Counted from the stretch's first letter, positions 25,202-34,561 are shown. The stretch: DNA of 64,000 bases from Candidatus Zixiibacteriota bacterium (GCA_020346225.1 CP070777.1:1717333-1781332); one strand, 5' to 3'. The notes: generated by a model from the letters alone, not told the origin. Program-made: numbers and translations.

Positions 25202-26653
25202 ATGAGTGACAGCCAGATGGTGAGAGTCCGTATAGCCCCGTCCCCTTCGGGCTATCTTCATGTCGGCACGGCAAGAACTGCCATTGCCAATTACCTCTTT
25301 GCGCGCCACAACAAAGGCCGCTTTCTTATTCGCATCGAGGACACCGATGCGGCCCGCAGCGACCCGGCCCTGGTCCAGCCTATCCTTGATTCCCTCAATT
25401 GGCTCGGCGTCGCCTGGGACGAGGATATCGTCTATCAGTCCGCACGGCTCGGTGTTTACCGTGAATATGCCGAAGCGATTCTTCGGCGGGGCGCCGGCTA
25501 CCGCTGCTTCTGCTCCCTCGACCTGCTCGAGAAGGACCGCCGGGAGGCCCGCGAGCAAAAACGGCCCCTTCACTATAATCGTCGCTGTTTGAAACTGACG
25601 CCTGAAGAGATCGACCGGAAGCTGGCTCGGGGTGAGGAATATGCTGTTCGTATAAGAATCCCCGAAGGCGTGACCACGTTTGCGGATATGGTGTCGGGTG
25701 AACTAAAGCGCTCCAACGATGAAATCGAGGATTTCGTGATTGCCCGCTCCGACGGCAGTGCCACCTACAACCTGGCGGTGGTTGTTGACGACCACGATAT
25801 GGGTATAACTCACGTCATCCGGGGCAACGACCATATCACCAACACCTTTAAGCAGCTGCACATTTATCGCGCCCTTGATTTCACAGCTCCGGCTTTTGCC
25901 CATATACCGCTGCTGCTGCGTCCGGACAAGCGAAAGGTGTCCAAGCGGCTGGGCGATAAGGACGTCGGCGAGTACCGGCAGGAAGGCATCCTGCCGGAGG
26001 CGCTGTTTAATTTCCTCTCGCTGCTCGGCTGGTCGCCCAAGACGAATCGGGAGATTTACACTCCCCATGAGCTGGTTGAGATATTCACGCCGGACAACTT
26101 CAATGTGTCGAACGCCATATTCGACGAGGAAAAGCTCGAGGCAGTCAACCGCGAGCACATTGCGAAGAAAACCGATCACGAGTTGGCTGTGATGGTGGCC
26201 CCATTGCTGGTCGAGGCCGGCTTCACCACCAAGTACTGGCTTGAAACGAGGTGGGAGTACCTGCGTTCGGTCATCCGGCTCCTCCGTCAGCGCGTCCGCC
26301 GCATAACTGACTTCGTCAATCTCGGTTCTTACTTTTTCGATTTTGACTACAGCTATGATCCGGCCGCTGACGAGAAGAACTTCACGCCCGAGGCGGCCGA
26401 GCTTCTCTCTGACCTGGCCGATCGCTTTGCCGGCCTGGCCGCTTTCACCGCCCCGGCGGCCGAATCCGTCCTCAATGAACTTGCTGAGGAGCGCGGACTT
26501 AAGAGGGCCAAACTCATTCATCCCGTCCGACTGGCTGTCTCCGGAGTGCCCGGAGGCCCCGGCCTTTTCGAAATGATGGAGCTGCTGACCGGTCCAGTTA
26601 TTGTTGAAAGATTGATAAAAGCCGTAGAATATATCAAGAAGAAACCGTCCTGA
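25202..26653 (+). CDS. gltX: Glutamyl-tRNA synthetase
   Basis: The 483-residue class I synthetase has the HIGH-type motif PSPSGYLHVGTART (13-26) and the KMSKS-type motif KRKVSKRLGD (about 243-252). It has the usual bacterial length and a C-terminal anticodon-binding region. It charges tRNA-Glu. As glnS is also present at 28044, this enzyme need not mischarge tRNA-Gln, although that cannot be proved from sequence. The ribosome site is weak (TAAGGG). Confidence 0.95.
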   Translation: MSDSQMVRVRIAPSPSGYLHVGTARTAIANYLFARHNKGRFLIRIEDTDAARSDPALVQPILDSLNWLGVAWDEDIVYQSARLGVYREYAEAILRRGAGYRCFCSLDLLEKDRREAREQKRPLHYNRRCLKLTPEEIDRKLARGEEYAVRIRIPEGVTTFADMVSGELKRSNDEIEDFVIARSDGSATYNLAVVVDDHDMGITHVIRGNDHITNTFKQLHIYRALDFTAPAFAHIPLLLRPDKRKVSKRLGDKDVGEYRQEGILPEALFNFLSLLGWSPKTNREIYTPHELVEIFTPDNFNVSNAIFDEEKLEAVNREHIAKKTDHELAVMVAPLLVEAGFTTKYWLETRWEYLRSVIRLLRQRVRRITDFVNLGSYFFDFDYSYDPAADEKNFTPEAAELLSDLADRFAGLAAFTAPAAESVLNELAEERGLKRAKLIHPVRLAVSGVPGGPGLFEMMELLTGPVIVERLIKAVEYIKKKPS

Positions 26654-26669
26654 AAGTGTGAAGCGGATT

Positions 26670-27170
26670 ATGACAGACCATAAGAACAAAATAGCCGAGA
26701 TACTGAAACTGGCCATAAAGGGTGAAGAAGACGGCTGCCGATATTACGGCCTCCTGGCCGAGAAGGCGACCAACGAAGACGCCCGGCGCAAGCTCTTGCG
26801 GCTGCGAGACGATGAGCTGCGCCATCGTAAAACGCTGACCGGCATGTATGCCGAGCATGTCGGCGGCGAGATCGGCGAACTGCCGGCTAAAGGCATCACG
26901 CCGCTGGCCGAAGTCTTCAGCGAAGGGAATCTGGACCGGCGGAAAACCGAGATGGAATTCATCAACCTGGCCATCGAGGCGGAGCTGGCGGCCACCAGGT
27001 TTTACCAGCGGCAGCATGAGGCGGTCGATGACCCCGGCTTTCGTTCTATCTTCGAGCAGCTCGCCGATGAAGAGCACCGGCACTACGAGCTGCTGCAGGC
27101 CGAAAAGGAAGCTTTGTCCGGTAATTATTACTGGTTCGAGTACGGCGATACCTCGCCGCTCGAAGATTGA
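26670..27170 (+). CDS. Ferritin-like diiron protein (rubrerythrin-type)
   Basis: The ATG at 26670 (MTDHKNKI) is preferred to an in-frame GTG at 26658; the ribosome site is poor for both. The 166-residue four-helix protein carries diiron ligands in the expected pattern: GEEDG in helix 1, DDELRH in helix 2, IEAELAATRFY in helix 3 and DEEHRHYELL in helix 4. Rubrerythrins usually fuse such a domain to a rubredoxin; here the rubredoxin-like part is a separate gene 29 bases downstream. A role in peroxide reduction or iron handling is inferred. A peroxiredoxin follows in the same operon. Confidence 0.8.
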   Translation: MTDHKNKIAEILKLAIKGEEDGCRYYGLLAEKATNEDARRKLLRLRDDELRHRKTLTGMYAEHVGGEIGELPAKGITPLAEVFSEGNLDRRKTEMEFINLAIEAELAATRFYQRQHEAVDDPGFRSIFEQLADEEHRHYELLQAEKEALSGNYYWFEYGDTSPLED

Positions 27171-27199
27171 GATGTTGCTGGGTGCAGAAGGAGTTATCA

Positions 27200-27394
27200 A
27201 TGGAGTACGTCTGCGAAATCTGCGGCTACCTTCATGACGGCGATGAATTGCCGGATATGTGCCCCGTTTGTGGAGCTCCCAAAACCAAGTTCACGGAATG
27301 GACTGACGAGGAACCCGAATTCCTCAGCGATGAAACCGTCGAGGATAACGTCGATACTTTCAAGGATGATCTCTACGGGGACTATGACGAATGA
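27200..27394 (+). CDS. Rubredoxin-like small iron protein
   Basis: The ATG at 27200 has AAGGAG 6 bases upstream. The 64-residue protein has two metal-binding pairs, CEIC (5-8) and CPVC (21-24), spaced as in the rubredoxin domain of rubrerythrin, and an acidic tail of about 30 residues. It probably passes electrons to the ferritin-like protein next door and perhaps to the peroxiredoxin whose start overlaps its stop by four bases. The domain is shorter than stand-alone rubredoxins. Confidence 0.8.
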   Translation: MEYVCEICGYLHDGDELPDMCPVCGAPKTKFTEWTDEEPEFLSDETVEDNVDTFKDDLYGDYDE

Positions 27395-27891
27395 GCCGAC
27401 CCGAGACGCCGCACGTTAACAACGAGCAGGACGGGCTGAAGGTCGGTGACCCGGCGCCGGATTTCACCCTGCCAACACACAGCGAGGGTGAGCTCAACCT
27501 GGCCTGGTACCGGGGGCGCAAGAACGTCGTTCTCGCCTTCTACCCCGGTGACTGGACCCCCGTTTGCGCTACCCAGATTCCCGAATACCAGACGGTTATA
27601 GACCGTTTTGACCGGTACGATACCCAGCTGCTGTGCATCTCGGTGGACTCCATCCCTTGCCACCGGGCCTGGGCCGCCGCTCTGGGGGGGCTATCGTTTC
27701 CTCTCATGTCGGACTACTACCCCCATGGCGCCGTCGCTAAAGTGTATGGCGTTCTATCGAGCCGCGGCTATGCCGAGCGGGCCGTCTTTGTCATCGAAAA
27801 AAATGGAATCATCAGGTACATCGAGCGGGTCGAGTTGACCCGCACGCCCGACAATGAAAACCTCTTCAGGCAGTTGGCCGAGCTTAAGTAG
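27391..27891 (+). CDS. Peroxiredoxin (cysteine form)
   Basis: This 166-residue AhpC/TSA-family protein has the peroxidatic cysteine in DWTPVCATQ (about residue 50) in a thioredoxin fold ([24 protein letters not shown]). Further cysteines occur in LLCISVD and SIPCHRAW; either could resolve, but neither sits in a classical resolving motif. It reduces hydroperoxides in the cytoplasm. The start overlaps the rubredoxin-like stop (ATGA), so this small redox operon runs ferritin-like, rubredoxin-like, peroxiredoxin. Compare the selenocysteine homologue at 29798. Confidence 0.9.
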   Translation: MSRPETPHVNNEQDGLKVGDPAPDFTLPTHSEGELNLAWYRGRKNVVLAFYPGDWTPVCATQIPEYQTVIDRFDRYDTQLLCISVDSIPCHRAWAAALGGLSFPLMSDYYPHGAVAKVYGVLSSRGYAERAVFVIEKNGIIRYIERVELTRTPDNENLFRQLAELK

Positions 27892-28043
27892 CATATCGTC
27901 ACAGTGGGGAATGATTGAACTATTGCATCGGCAGGTTGTTATTGTTTGGTAATTACAGTCATAAGGAATACAGCCCCCTGCGCCCTCGCCGCCTTTGTGG
28001 CCGGCGCTCAGAGTGTTGACCGAATATCAGAGGTATTTTGAAC

Positions 28044-29801
28044 ATGGCAAACCGCAGCGAAGAATCAGATGCTGACAAAAGAAAACCGACTTCAGGCGAC
28101 GTTTCCTCGGCCGAGTCGAAACCGTCCAATTTCATCCGCGAGATCATCGACAAAGACTTGGAGCGGGGTAAGAACGACAGTCGGGTGCACACCCGCTTCC
28201 CGCCGGAGCCGAACGGGTACCTTCACATCGGCCACGCCAAATCCATGTGCGTCAACTTTGGCATCGCCGAAGATTACAAAGGGCTGTATAATCTTCGTTT
28301 CGACGACACCAATCCCGTCAAAGAAGATACCGAGTACGTGGATTCTATTATGGAAGACATCCGCTGGCTGGGGTTCGACTGGGAAGACAGGTTGTACTAT
28401 GCCTCGGATTACTTTGACCAGCTTTATGAGTGGGCCATCAAACTGATCAAGGACGGTAAGACCTATGTGGACGACCTGAGCGCCGAGCAGATCAGGGAGC
28501 ATCGCGGTACTCTTACCGAGCCAGGAAAGGAAAGTCCCTACCGCAACCGCTCCGTTGAGGAGAATCTTGATCTGTTTCAACGCATGAAAGCAGGTGAATT
28601 CCCCGACGGCTCCAGGGTGCTGAGGGCCAAAATCGATATGGCCGCCGGTAATCTCAACATGCGGGACCCCGTTATGTACCGGGTGTTGCATGCCAGCCAT
28701 CACCGAACCGGTGACAAGTGGTGTGTATATCCCATGTATGACTGGGCTCACGGGCAGTCCGATTCGATTGAGGGAATAACACACTCGCTGTGTTCGCTTG
28801 AGTTCGAGGATCACCGTCCCCTGTATGACTGGTATCTGGATCAACTTGGTGTCTTCCACCCGCAGCAGATTGAGTTCGCCCGCCTGAATATGAACTATAC
28901 GGTGATGAGCAAACGCAAATTGAGAGTTCTCGTTGAGGAAGGGCACGTTGACGCTTGGAACGATCCCCGCATGCCGACTCTTTCGGGTATGCGCCGAAGA
29001 GGATACCTGCCGCAGTCGATCCGGCGATTCCTGGACAAGGTGGGCGTGGCCAAAAGAGATAGCGTAGTCGACATCGCCCTCCTCGAGCATTGCGTCCGCG
29101 AAGATCTGAATATAGCAGCACCGCGGGTAATGGCCGTGTTGAAACCGCTCAAGGTGGTTATCGAGAATTATCCCGAGGGCCAGGTCGAAGAATTGGCCGC
29201 TATTAATAACCCGGAAGACGAGTCAATGGGCGTGCGAACAATTCCGTTCTCGCGCGAAATATATATCGAGCGTGATGACTTCCGTGAGGATCCACCTAAG
29301 AAGTTCTTCAGGCTTTCGCCCGGCAAAGAGGTACGCCTCAAGCATGCCTATTTCATTAAATGTGAACGGGTGGTTAAAGATGATAAGACCGGTGAGATAA
29401 CCGAACTGCGGTGCACCTATGATCCCCAGACCAAAAGCGGCGAAGCTCACGATGGACGAAAGGTCAAGGGCACCCTGCACTGGGTTTCATGCGACCACGC
29501 CGTTCCCGCCGAGGTCAGGATCTATAATAACCTGTTTACTGTTGAGTCTCCTGACGATAGCGAAGATTTCAGACAGCACATAAATCCGCAGTCGCTGGAA
29601 GTGGTGTCCGGATGTCAGATGGAGCCGAACCTGAAAGATGTGAAACCGGGAGAGCGTTTTCAGTTTCTAAGGCACGGCTATTTTTGTGTTGATTCCGTCG
29701 ATACGACTCCCGATAAACCGGTATTCAACCGCACCGTCTCGTTGCGGGACACGTGGGCGAAGATAGAGAAGGCTCAAAAAGGAGAGGCGAATCAGAAATG
29801 A
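28044..29801 (+). CDS. glnS: Glutaminyl-tRNA synthetase
   Basis: The ATG at 28044 has CAGAGG about 10 bases upstream. The 585-residue enzyme shows HIGH-type [24 protein letters not shown] and KMSKS-type VMSKRKLR, followed by the GlnRS-specific C-terminal beta-barrel anticodon domain. It charges tRNA-Gln directly. GlnRS is patchily distributed in bacteria and is thought to derive from a eukaryote-like source. Its stop codon overlaps the ATG of the selenocysteine peroxiredoxin gene, an unexpected functional coupling. Confidence 0.95.
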   Translation: MANRSEESDADKRKPTSGDVSSAESKPSNFIREIIDKDLERGKNDSRVHTRFPPEPNGYLHIGHAKSMCVNFGIAEDYKGLYNLRFDDTNPVKEDTEYVDSIMEDIRWLGFDWEDRLYYASDYFDQLYEWAIKLIKDGKTYVDDLSAEQIREHRGTLTEPGKESPYRNRSVEENLDLFQRMKAGEFPDGSRVLRAKIDMAAGNLNMRDPVMYRVLHASHHRTGDKWCVYPMYDWAHGQSDSIEGITHSLCSLEFEDHRPLYDWYLDQLGVFHPQQIEFARLNMNYTVMSKRKLRVLVEEGHVDAWNDPRMPTLSGMRRRGYLPQSIRRFLDKVGVAKRDSVVDIALLEHCVREDLNIAAPRVMAVLKPLKVVIENYPEGQVEELAAINNPEDESMGVRTIPFSREIYIERDDFREDPPKKFFRLSPGKEVRLKHAYFIKCERVVKDDKTGEITELRCTYDPQTKSGEAHDGRKVKGTLHWVSCDHAVPAEVRIYNNLFTVESPDDSEDFRQHINPQSLEVVSGCQMEPNLKDVKPGERFQFLRHGYFCVDSVDTTPDKPVFNRTVSLRDTWAKIEKAQKGEANQK

Positions 29802-30256
29802 ACAATACCGAAACCCCGTTGCTGCCTCTGGGAAAGGCGGCTCCGGCCTTTGATTTGGCCAGCTCGGCCGGCGGAAGGCTTTCACTGGGCGACCTTGAGG
29901 GGAAGTTCGCCGTCATTGTCTTCTATCCGAAGAACAACACGCCCGGCTGAAACCGGCAGCTCGCCGGTCTGGAGGCGCACAGGTCTCGGTTCGAGGCCGC
30001 CAAGACACAGGTTCTGGCGATTAACCCGGCTGCGGTCGCGTCACATCAGAATTATGCCTCGAAACAGGGCTTCAACTTTCCCATCCTGTCCGACCCCGGA
30101 GAGAAAATCCTCGCTGCCTATAAGAGCCAAAAGCCGACCGGTAAGGGAGTGCTGAGAACGGTTTATGCCCTTGACCCGGACGGCAAAGTTATCTTTGCCG
30201 AGCGCGGGCATGCTGCTTACGACGAAATACTGGCGCGGATAACGAGCCATAAATGA
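29798..30256 (+). CDS. Peroxiredoxin with in-frame TGA: probable selenoprotein (Sec51)
   Basis: The ATG at 29798 overlaps the glnS stop. The frame runs 50 codons to a TGA at 29948-29950, then continues without interruption for 101 codons to a TGA at 30254-30256. The two halves form one PrxQ/BCP-like protein: [18 protein letters not shown] and FYPKNNTPG before the TGA, then [24 protein letters not shown] and [15 protein letters not shown] after it. The TGA falls exactly on the peroxidatic cysteine of the TPGC motif, so it is best read as selenocysteine. The 152-residue product contains no cysteine at all. Alternatives are a sequencing error or nonsense mutation. A standard annotation would call only a 50-residue fragment. 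Confidence 0.85.
29953..29980 (+). promoter_or_regulatory. Candidate bacterial SECIS stem-loop
   Basis: Just after the in-frame TGA, CGCC (29962-29965) pairs with GGCG (29974-29977) around a loop GGTCTGGA that begins 15 bases after the TGA and contains GGUCU, as in the E. coli fdhF element. An alternative hairpin, ACCGGC with GCCGGT (29952-29957 with 29963-29968), competes. The stem is short; folding and SelB binding are inferred. Confidence 0.45.
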
Positions 30257-30257
30257 T

Positions 30258-31319
30258 GTGAACGTGGTCAGTAAGAACGACGACATTTACGACGTCACCT
30301 TTGTAGGGGCCGGACCGGTCGCCCTGTATGGCATGTACTATGCCGGACTGCGGATGGCCCGGACCAAGGCCATTGATATGCTCGGCGAGGTGGGCGGCGG
30401 CCTGACGGCCCTGTACCCGGAAAAATTCATCTACGACGTCGCCGGTTTTCCCAAGGTGCTTGCCAAGGAGCTGGTGCGCCTTATGAAACAGCAGGCCGAC
30501 CAGTACTCCCCCACTTACTGCCTTGAGGAGAGAGTAATCGGTCTTGAGCGGCAGCCTGGCGGCATCATCACCCTGACCACCGATCGCGCCGAGCATCTTA
30601 CCCGTACCGCCGTAATCTGTGCCGGACTCGGCGCCTATATACCCAAGCGGCTCGAAATACCCAACGTCAGGGAACTCGAAGGCGCCGGGGTCTTCTATTT
30701 CGTTCGTCGCCTTGAAGATTTTCGCGACAAGAATATCCTCATCGTGGGTGGGGGAGACGCCGCTTTCGACTACTCTATGATGCTCGAACCGGTGGCGCGC
30801 TCCATTACCCATATCCACCGCAATGACTTCTTCTCGGCCCACGAGGACTCGGTGCGCGTCGTCAAGAACTCCTCGGTCCGACTCCTGGTTCCTTTCTGGG
30901 AGGTCATGCGGGTCGAGGGGGATGACCGGGTGCGAAATGTCACAATTGTGCAGACTCGCACCGGTGAGCAGGAACGTCTGGAAGTTGACGCTGTTATCTT
31001 TAATATCGGGTTTGTGACCAATCTCGGGCCGATTGCCAACTGGGGGCTGGAGATTGAAAAGAACGCTATCAAGGTGGATAGCCGCATGCGCACCAACATT
31101 GAAGGCGTCTATGCCGCGGGCGATATTGTAGACTATGACGGTAAACTCAAACTGATCTCGACCGGTTGCGGTGAAGTAGCCGTTGCGGTCAACAACGCCA
31201 AGCATTATATAGACCCTGAGGCCAAAGTCAGCCCGGGCCATTCCACTGACAGGCACGAGGCGGTCATGCGCAAGATCGCCAGAAAGAAGAGAAAGGCCGC
31301 CGACGGCAAGGATAACTGA
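30258..31319 (+). CDS. Ferredoxin-NADP reductase, type 2 (TrxR-like)
   Basis: The 353-residue flavoprotein starts with GTG. It has an FAD-binding motif VGAGPVALYGMYYAG (about 11-25), an NADPH-binding motif IVGGGDAAFDYSMML and a C-terminal YAAGDIVDY. The CxxC of thioredoxin reductase is absent, which is typical of YumC-like ferredoxin/flavodoxin-NADP reductases. It begins two bases after the selenocysteine peroxiredoxin, so it could supply that pathway with electrons through a ferredoxin or thioredoxin-like carrier, which is inference. A basic tail (RKIARKKRKAADGK) closes the protein. Confidence 0.85.
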   Translation: MNVVSKNDDIYDVTFVGAGPVALYGMYYAGLRMARTKAIDMLGEVGGGLTALYPEKFIYDVAGFPKVLAKELVRLMKQQADQYSPTYCLEERVIGLERQPGGIITLTTDRAEHLTRTAVICAGLGAYIPKRLEIPNVRELEGAGVFYFVRRLEDFRDKNILIVGGGDAAFDYSMMLEPVARSITHIHRNDFFSAHEDSVRVVKNSSVRLLVPFWEVMRVEGDDRVRNVTIVQTRTGEQERLEVDAVIFNIGFVTNLGPIANWGLEIEKNAIKVDSRMRTNIEGVYAAGDIVDYDGKLKLISTGCGEVAVAVNNAKHYIDPEAKVSPGHSTDRHEAVMRKIARKKRKAADGKDN

Positions 31320-31323
31320 GAAA

Positions 31324-32403
31324 GTGTACTTTTCCCTGCCCAAAGAGTACCGCGAAGCCGGTGCGGAGGACTTGCGCCGGCGAATCATCGAGGCCCGCGC
31401 CCGGCTCGGCAAGAAACTGGTCATCCTGACCCACCACTACCAGCGTCTCGAGGTCGTCGAGTTCGGCGACCACGTTGGCGACAGCTACGGTCTCTCGAAA
31501 ACGGCCTCGCAGCAAAGAGATGTCGAGAATATCGTTTTCTGCGGCGTTCACTTCATGGCCGAATCGGCGGATATCCTTACCGATCAGTCAAAGCGCGTCT
31601 TTCTGCCCAACCCGCTGGCCGGATGTCCCATGGCCGATATGGCCGAGATGGCCGATGTTATGGAGGCCTGGCAGTATCTGGAAGACTTCGGCGGCGACAA
31701 AACCTTCATGCCCATTTCCTACATGAACACGGCCGCGGGATTGAAGGCCTTCACCGGGCGTCACGGCGGCCTGATTTGTACTTCCTCCAACGCCGACGCC
31801 GCCTACAAGTGGGCCTTTGAGCGCCGGAAAAAGCTGTTCTTCTTCCCCGATGAGCACCTCGGCTACAATAGTGGCATCAGGTATGGTCTCAAGCCCGAGG
31901 AAATGGTCATCTGGGACTTCTCCCGCGATGACGGCGGATTGACTCCGGAGCAGATCGAAAAGGCCAGGGTAATCCTCTGGAAGGGGCACTGTCATGTTCA
32001 CACCAATTTCACCGCCGACCACGTGAGAGAAATGAGAGAACAGTATCCCGGTGTAAGAATAGTGGTTCATCCGGAATGCCCCCGTGAAGTGGTTGAGTTG
32101 GCCGACGCCGCCGGTTCCACCAGCTTCATCGTCAAGTACTGCCGGGAGGCCCCGTCCGGCGCCACCATTGCGATAGGCACCGAAATAAACCTGATCAACC
32201 GCATGGCCCATGAAAATCCGGACAAGACGATAATGGAGCTGTCGGGTAAGACCTGCCCGGTGTGTGCCAACATGTACCGTACCACCATCAATGACCTTGC
32301 GTATACACTGGAAAACCTGCACACCATCAAACCGATTACGGTGAATGAACCGGTCCGGAGCGAGGCGCTGCTGGCGCTTGAGAAGATGCTCGAAGTCAAC
32401 TGA
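31324..32403 (+). CDS. nadA: Quinolinate synthase A
   Basis: The 359-residue enzyme starts with GTG, 4 bases after the preceding stop. It condenses iminoaspartate with dihydroxyacetone phosphate to quinolinate in NAD synthesis. The three 4Fe-4S ligands appear in order: Cys in NPLAGCPMAD, Cys in HPECPREV and Cys in KTCPVCANM. Motifs LTHHYQRLEV and GDSYGLSK near the N-terminus bind substrate in this family. NadB and NadC are not in the window. Confidence 0.95.
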   Translation: MYFSLPKEYREAGAEDLRRRIIEARARLGKKLVILTHHYQRLEVVEFGDHVGDSYGLSKTASQQRDVENIVFCGVHFMAESADILTDQSKRVFLPNPLAGCPMADMAEMADVMEAWQYLEDFGGDKTFMPISYMNTAAGLKAFTGRHGGLICTSSNADAAYKWAFERRKKLFFFPDEHLGYNSGIRYGLKPEEMVIWDFSRDDGGLTPEQIEKARVILWKGHCHVHTNFTADHVREMREQYPGVRIVVHPECPREVVELADAAGSTSFIVKYCREAPSGATIAIGTEINLINRMAHENPDKTIMELSGKTCPVCANMYRTTINDLAYTLENLHTIKPITVNEPVRSEALLALEKMLEVN

Positions 32404-32424
32404 AGCGCCTGGCGGGAGTGAAAC

Positions 32425-32454
32425 TTGACTACAGTGATATACGTTGCGTATATT
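32425..32454 (+). promoter_or_regulatory. Promoter with overlapping inverted-repeat operator
   Basis: TTGACT (32425-32430) and TATATT (32449-32454) with an 18-base spacer. A perfect inverted repeat, ATATACG (32437-32443) and CGTATAT (32447-32453) with a 3-base centre, covers the end of the spacer and the -10 element. This looks like a repressor site controlling the following E2-lipB-fabL genes. Confidence 0.6.
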
Positions 32455-32504
32455 GACCACGTTATCTCTGACAGCAGAATTGACGGAAATAGAAGGATCT
32501 TGGT

Positions 32505-33854
32505 ATGGCCTTAGATGTTGTCGTTCCGCAGATGGGGGAATCGGTACTGGAAGGAACGATCCTCGAGTGGAAAGTTAAGATCGGCGAAACGGTCAAACTC
32601 AACCAGCCCATCGTCGAGCTCATGACCGATAAGGTTAACGTTGAGATACCGGCCGAAGCAGAGGGCGTTCTTACCCATCAGTTCGCGAAAGAGGGCGATG
32701 TCGTGCCGGTCGGTACCCGCATTGCCATTATCGACGACGGCAAAGGCGCTGCTGAAGTGGCTGCGCAACCCCCGGCGGCGACTGAACCCGCGGCACCGGT
32801 CCAGCCGGCACCGGCTGCATCCCCGCCGCCTCCAAAGGCGGAAATCAAGGTCACCGCTCAGGCCGGCAAGGGGAAAATGTCCCCCAAAGTGCGTATGCTC
32901 ATTCGTGAGTATTCACTCGACCCGTCCGTTATCGTCGCCACCGGCAAAGAAGGCCGGGTTACCGTGGACGATGTCATGCGCGCCGTCGAGGAGCGCAGCC
33001 AGGCCGCCGGCTTTACTCCCGGCCCTGTGCCGCCGCCGCCCATGCTGGCTGCCGTACCGACTCCGGAAGCCAAAGCGGCTCCGGCTCTGCCGGTGGCGGC
33101 CGAGCCGCTGATAAAGGTGGAGATACCCAAATTCGAACCGCTTCCGGTCGCCCGGCGCGAAACCCGCGTGCCGCTTGCCGGAATCAGAAAGATGATATCC
33201 GACCACATGGTCAAATCGGTCCATACCTCCCCGCACGTGACTACCTTTGAGGACATCGATTTCACCGAACTGGTTGCCTATCGCAGCGAGATAAAGGCGA
33301 ACTTTCGCGCCACCTACGGCGCCAACCTGACCTATATGCCTTTCATCATCAAGGCCGCCGCCGTCGCGCTGCAGGAATTCCCCAAGCTCAATGCTTCCAT
33401 GACCGAAAAGGAAATCATCTTCAAGAATTTCATCAATATCGGTGTTGCCGTGGCACGCGATGAGGGCCTGATTGTGCCGGTCATCCGAGACGCCGACAAG
33501 AAGACCATCGTTGAATTGGCGGTCGAGCTGAACTCCATCGGCACCCGTGCCCGTGACAATCAGCTTATGCCCGATGACGTCAGCGGCGGCACCTTCTCGA
33601 TTACCAACGCCGGCATGTTCGGCGCCGCCTCGTCAACCCCGATAATAAATCAACCGCAGGTGGCCATCCTCGGGGTGCACGCCATAATCAAGAAACCCTG
33701 GGTCGTCGACGGCGAGATTGTCATTCGTGACATCTCCAACTTCGGCCTGTCTTTTGATCACCGTCTTATCGACGGCCATACCGCCGTGCAGTTTCTCCAC
33801 CGCGTCCACGAGTATCTGGCCCAGCCCAAGAAACTGCTCATGCAGCTGCGCTGA
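32505..33854 (+). CDS. Lipoyl-dependent 2-oxoacid dehydrogenase E2 acyltransferase
   Basis: The 449-residue protein has one lipoyl domain (residues 1-78, lipoylated Lys in MTDKVNVEI at about 43), an Ala/Pro-rich linker (about 85-115), a peripheral-subunit-binding domain (about 123-160), a second linker and the catalytic domain (about 215-449) with SFDHRLIDGHT near the C-terminus. It transfers acyl groups to CoA in a pyruvate, branched-chain or 2-oxoglutarate complex; the substrate cannot be fixed. No E1 or E3 gene is near. LipB follows 2 bases later, so cofactor and enzyme are made together. Confidence 0.9.
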   Translation: MALDVVVPQMGESVLEGTILEWKVKIGETVKLNQPIVELMTDKVNVEIPAEAEGVLTHQFAKEGDVVPVGTRIAIIDDGKGAAEVAAQPPAATEPAAPVQPAPAASPPPPKAEIKVTAQAGKGKMSPKVRMLIREYSLDPSVIVATGKEGRVTVDDVMRAVEERSQAAGFTPGPVPPPPMLAAVPTPEAKAAPALPVAAEPLIKVEIPKFEPLPVARRETRVPLAGIRKMISDHMVKSVHTSPHVTTFEDIDFTELVAYRSEIKANFRATYGANLTYMPFIIKAAAVALQEFPKLNASMTEKEIIFKNFINIGVAVARDEGLIVPVIRDADKKTIVELAVELNSIGTRARDNQLMPDDVSGGTFSITNAGMFGAASSTPIINQPQVAILGVHAIIKKPWVVDGEIVIRDISNFGLSFDHRLIDGHTAVQFLHRVHEYLAQPKKLLMQLR

Positions 33855-33856
33855 CA

Positions 33857-34561
33857 ATGACTGCCTTCACCGAAAGAGCCTACCTGGGCTGGGTGCTCGA
33901 CCTGGGCCGGGTCGAATTCGAACGCGTCCTCGGCTGGCAGCACGGGCTGGTCAAGCTCCGCAAAGAAGGCATGGCCCGCGATACGATTATCTTCGTCGAG
34001 CACCCGCCGGTCATAACCGTCGGCAAAGACGGGCACCCGGAGAACTTCCGCGATCTTGGCTGCCGGCCCGTATTCATCGAACGCGGGGGAGACGTGACCT
34101 ATCATGGTCCCGGTCAATTGGTGGTTTACTTCATCTTCAACCTGTCACGTCGGGGACGTGATATACACAGGTTTATGGGAAACATTCAGGAAGGAATTAT
34201 CGCCGCTCTCAAGGAGATCGGCATCGATGCGAAAATGGGGGACGAACACACCGGCGTCTGGGTCGGCGACAGGAAGATCGCTTCCATCGGCGTGGCCGTG
34301 ACAGGCTGGATTTCCTTTCACGGCGCCGCCGTCAACCTCAACACCGATCTGCGAGACTTCGAGCAGATCAGCCCCTGTGGCCTCGACCCGAAAACGATGA
34401 CCTCCGCCGCCGCGCTGCTGGCCGGAGAAGTGGAACTCGGAGGTTTTGCCGATAGCCTGCTGGCCCGGTACACCGACATCTTTGATACTGAATTCAGCAG
34501 AATAGAACTCGAAGAAATCGCCGAGGATATCGAGTCCCAGGCCGGCGGCAACGTGATCTGA
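33857..34561 (+). CDS. lipB: Octanoyl-[ACP]:protein N-octanoyltransferase
   Basis: The 234-residue LipB has RGGDVTYHGPGQLVVY (about 76-91), the conserved lysine in DRKIASIGV and the catalytic cysteine in ISPCGLD (about 174). It moves octanoate from ACP to lipoyl domains, such as that of the E2 encoded immediately upstream. LipA is not in the window. The C-terminal 40 residues are acidic and slightly longer than usual. Confidence 0.95.
   Translation: MTAFTERAYLGWVLDLGRVEFERVLGWQHGLVKLRKEGMARDTIIFVEHPPVITVGKDGHPENFRDLGCRPVFIERGGDVTYHGPGQLVVYFIFNLSRRGRDIHRFMGNIQEGIIAALKEIGIDAKMGDEHTGVWVGDRKIASIGVAVTGWISFHGAAVNLNTDLRDFEQISPCGLDPKTMTSAAALLAGEVELGGFADSLLARYTDIFDTEFSRIELEEIAEDIESQAGGNVI

Noticed and set aside
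29798..29950. Reading the selenoprotein gene as a nonsense-mutated pseudogene
   Set aside because: The frame downstream stays intact for 101 codons with family-typical sequence and the TGA is exactly at the catalytic cysteine, which favours selenocysteine; kept as an alternative only.
30189..31424. A 411-codon minus-strand frame opposite the ferredoxin-NADP reductase
   Set aside because: The plus strand encodes a full flavoprotein with both nucleotide motifs, so the antisense frame is a shadow.
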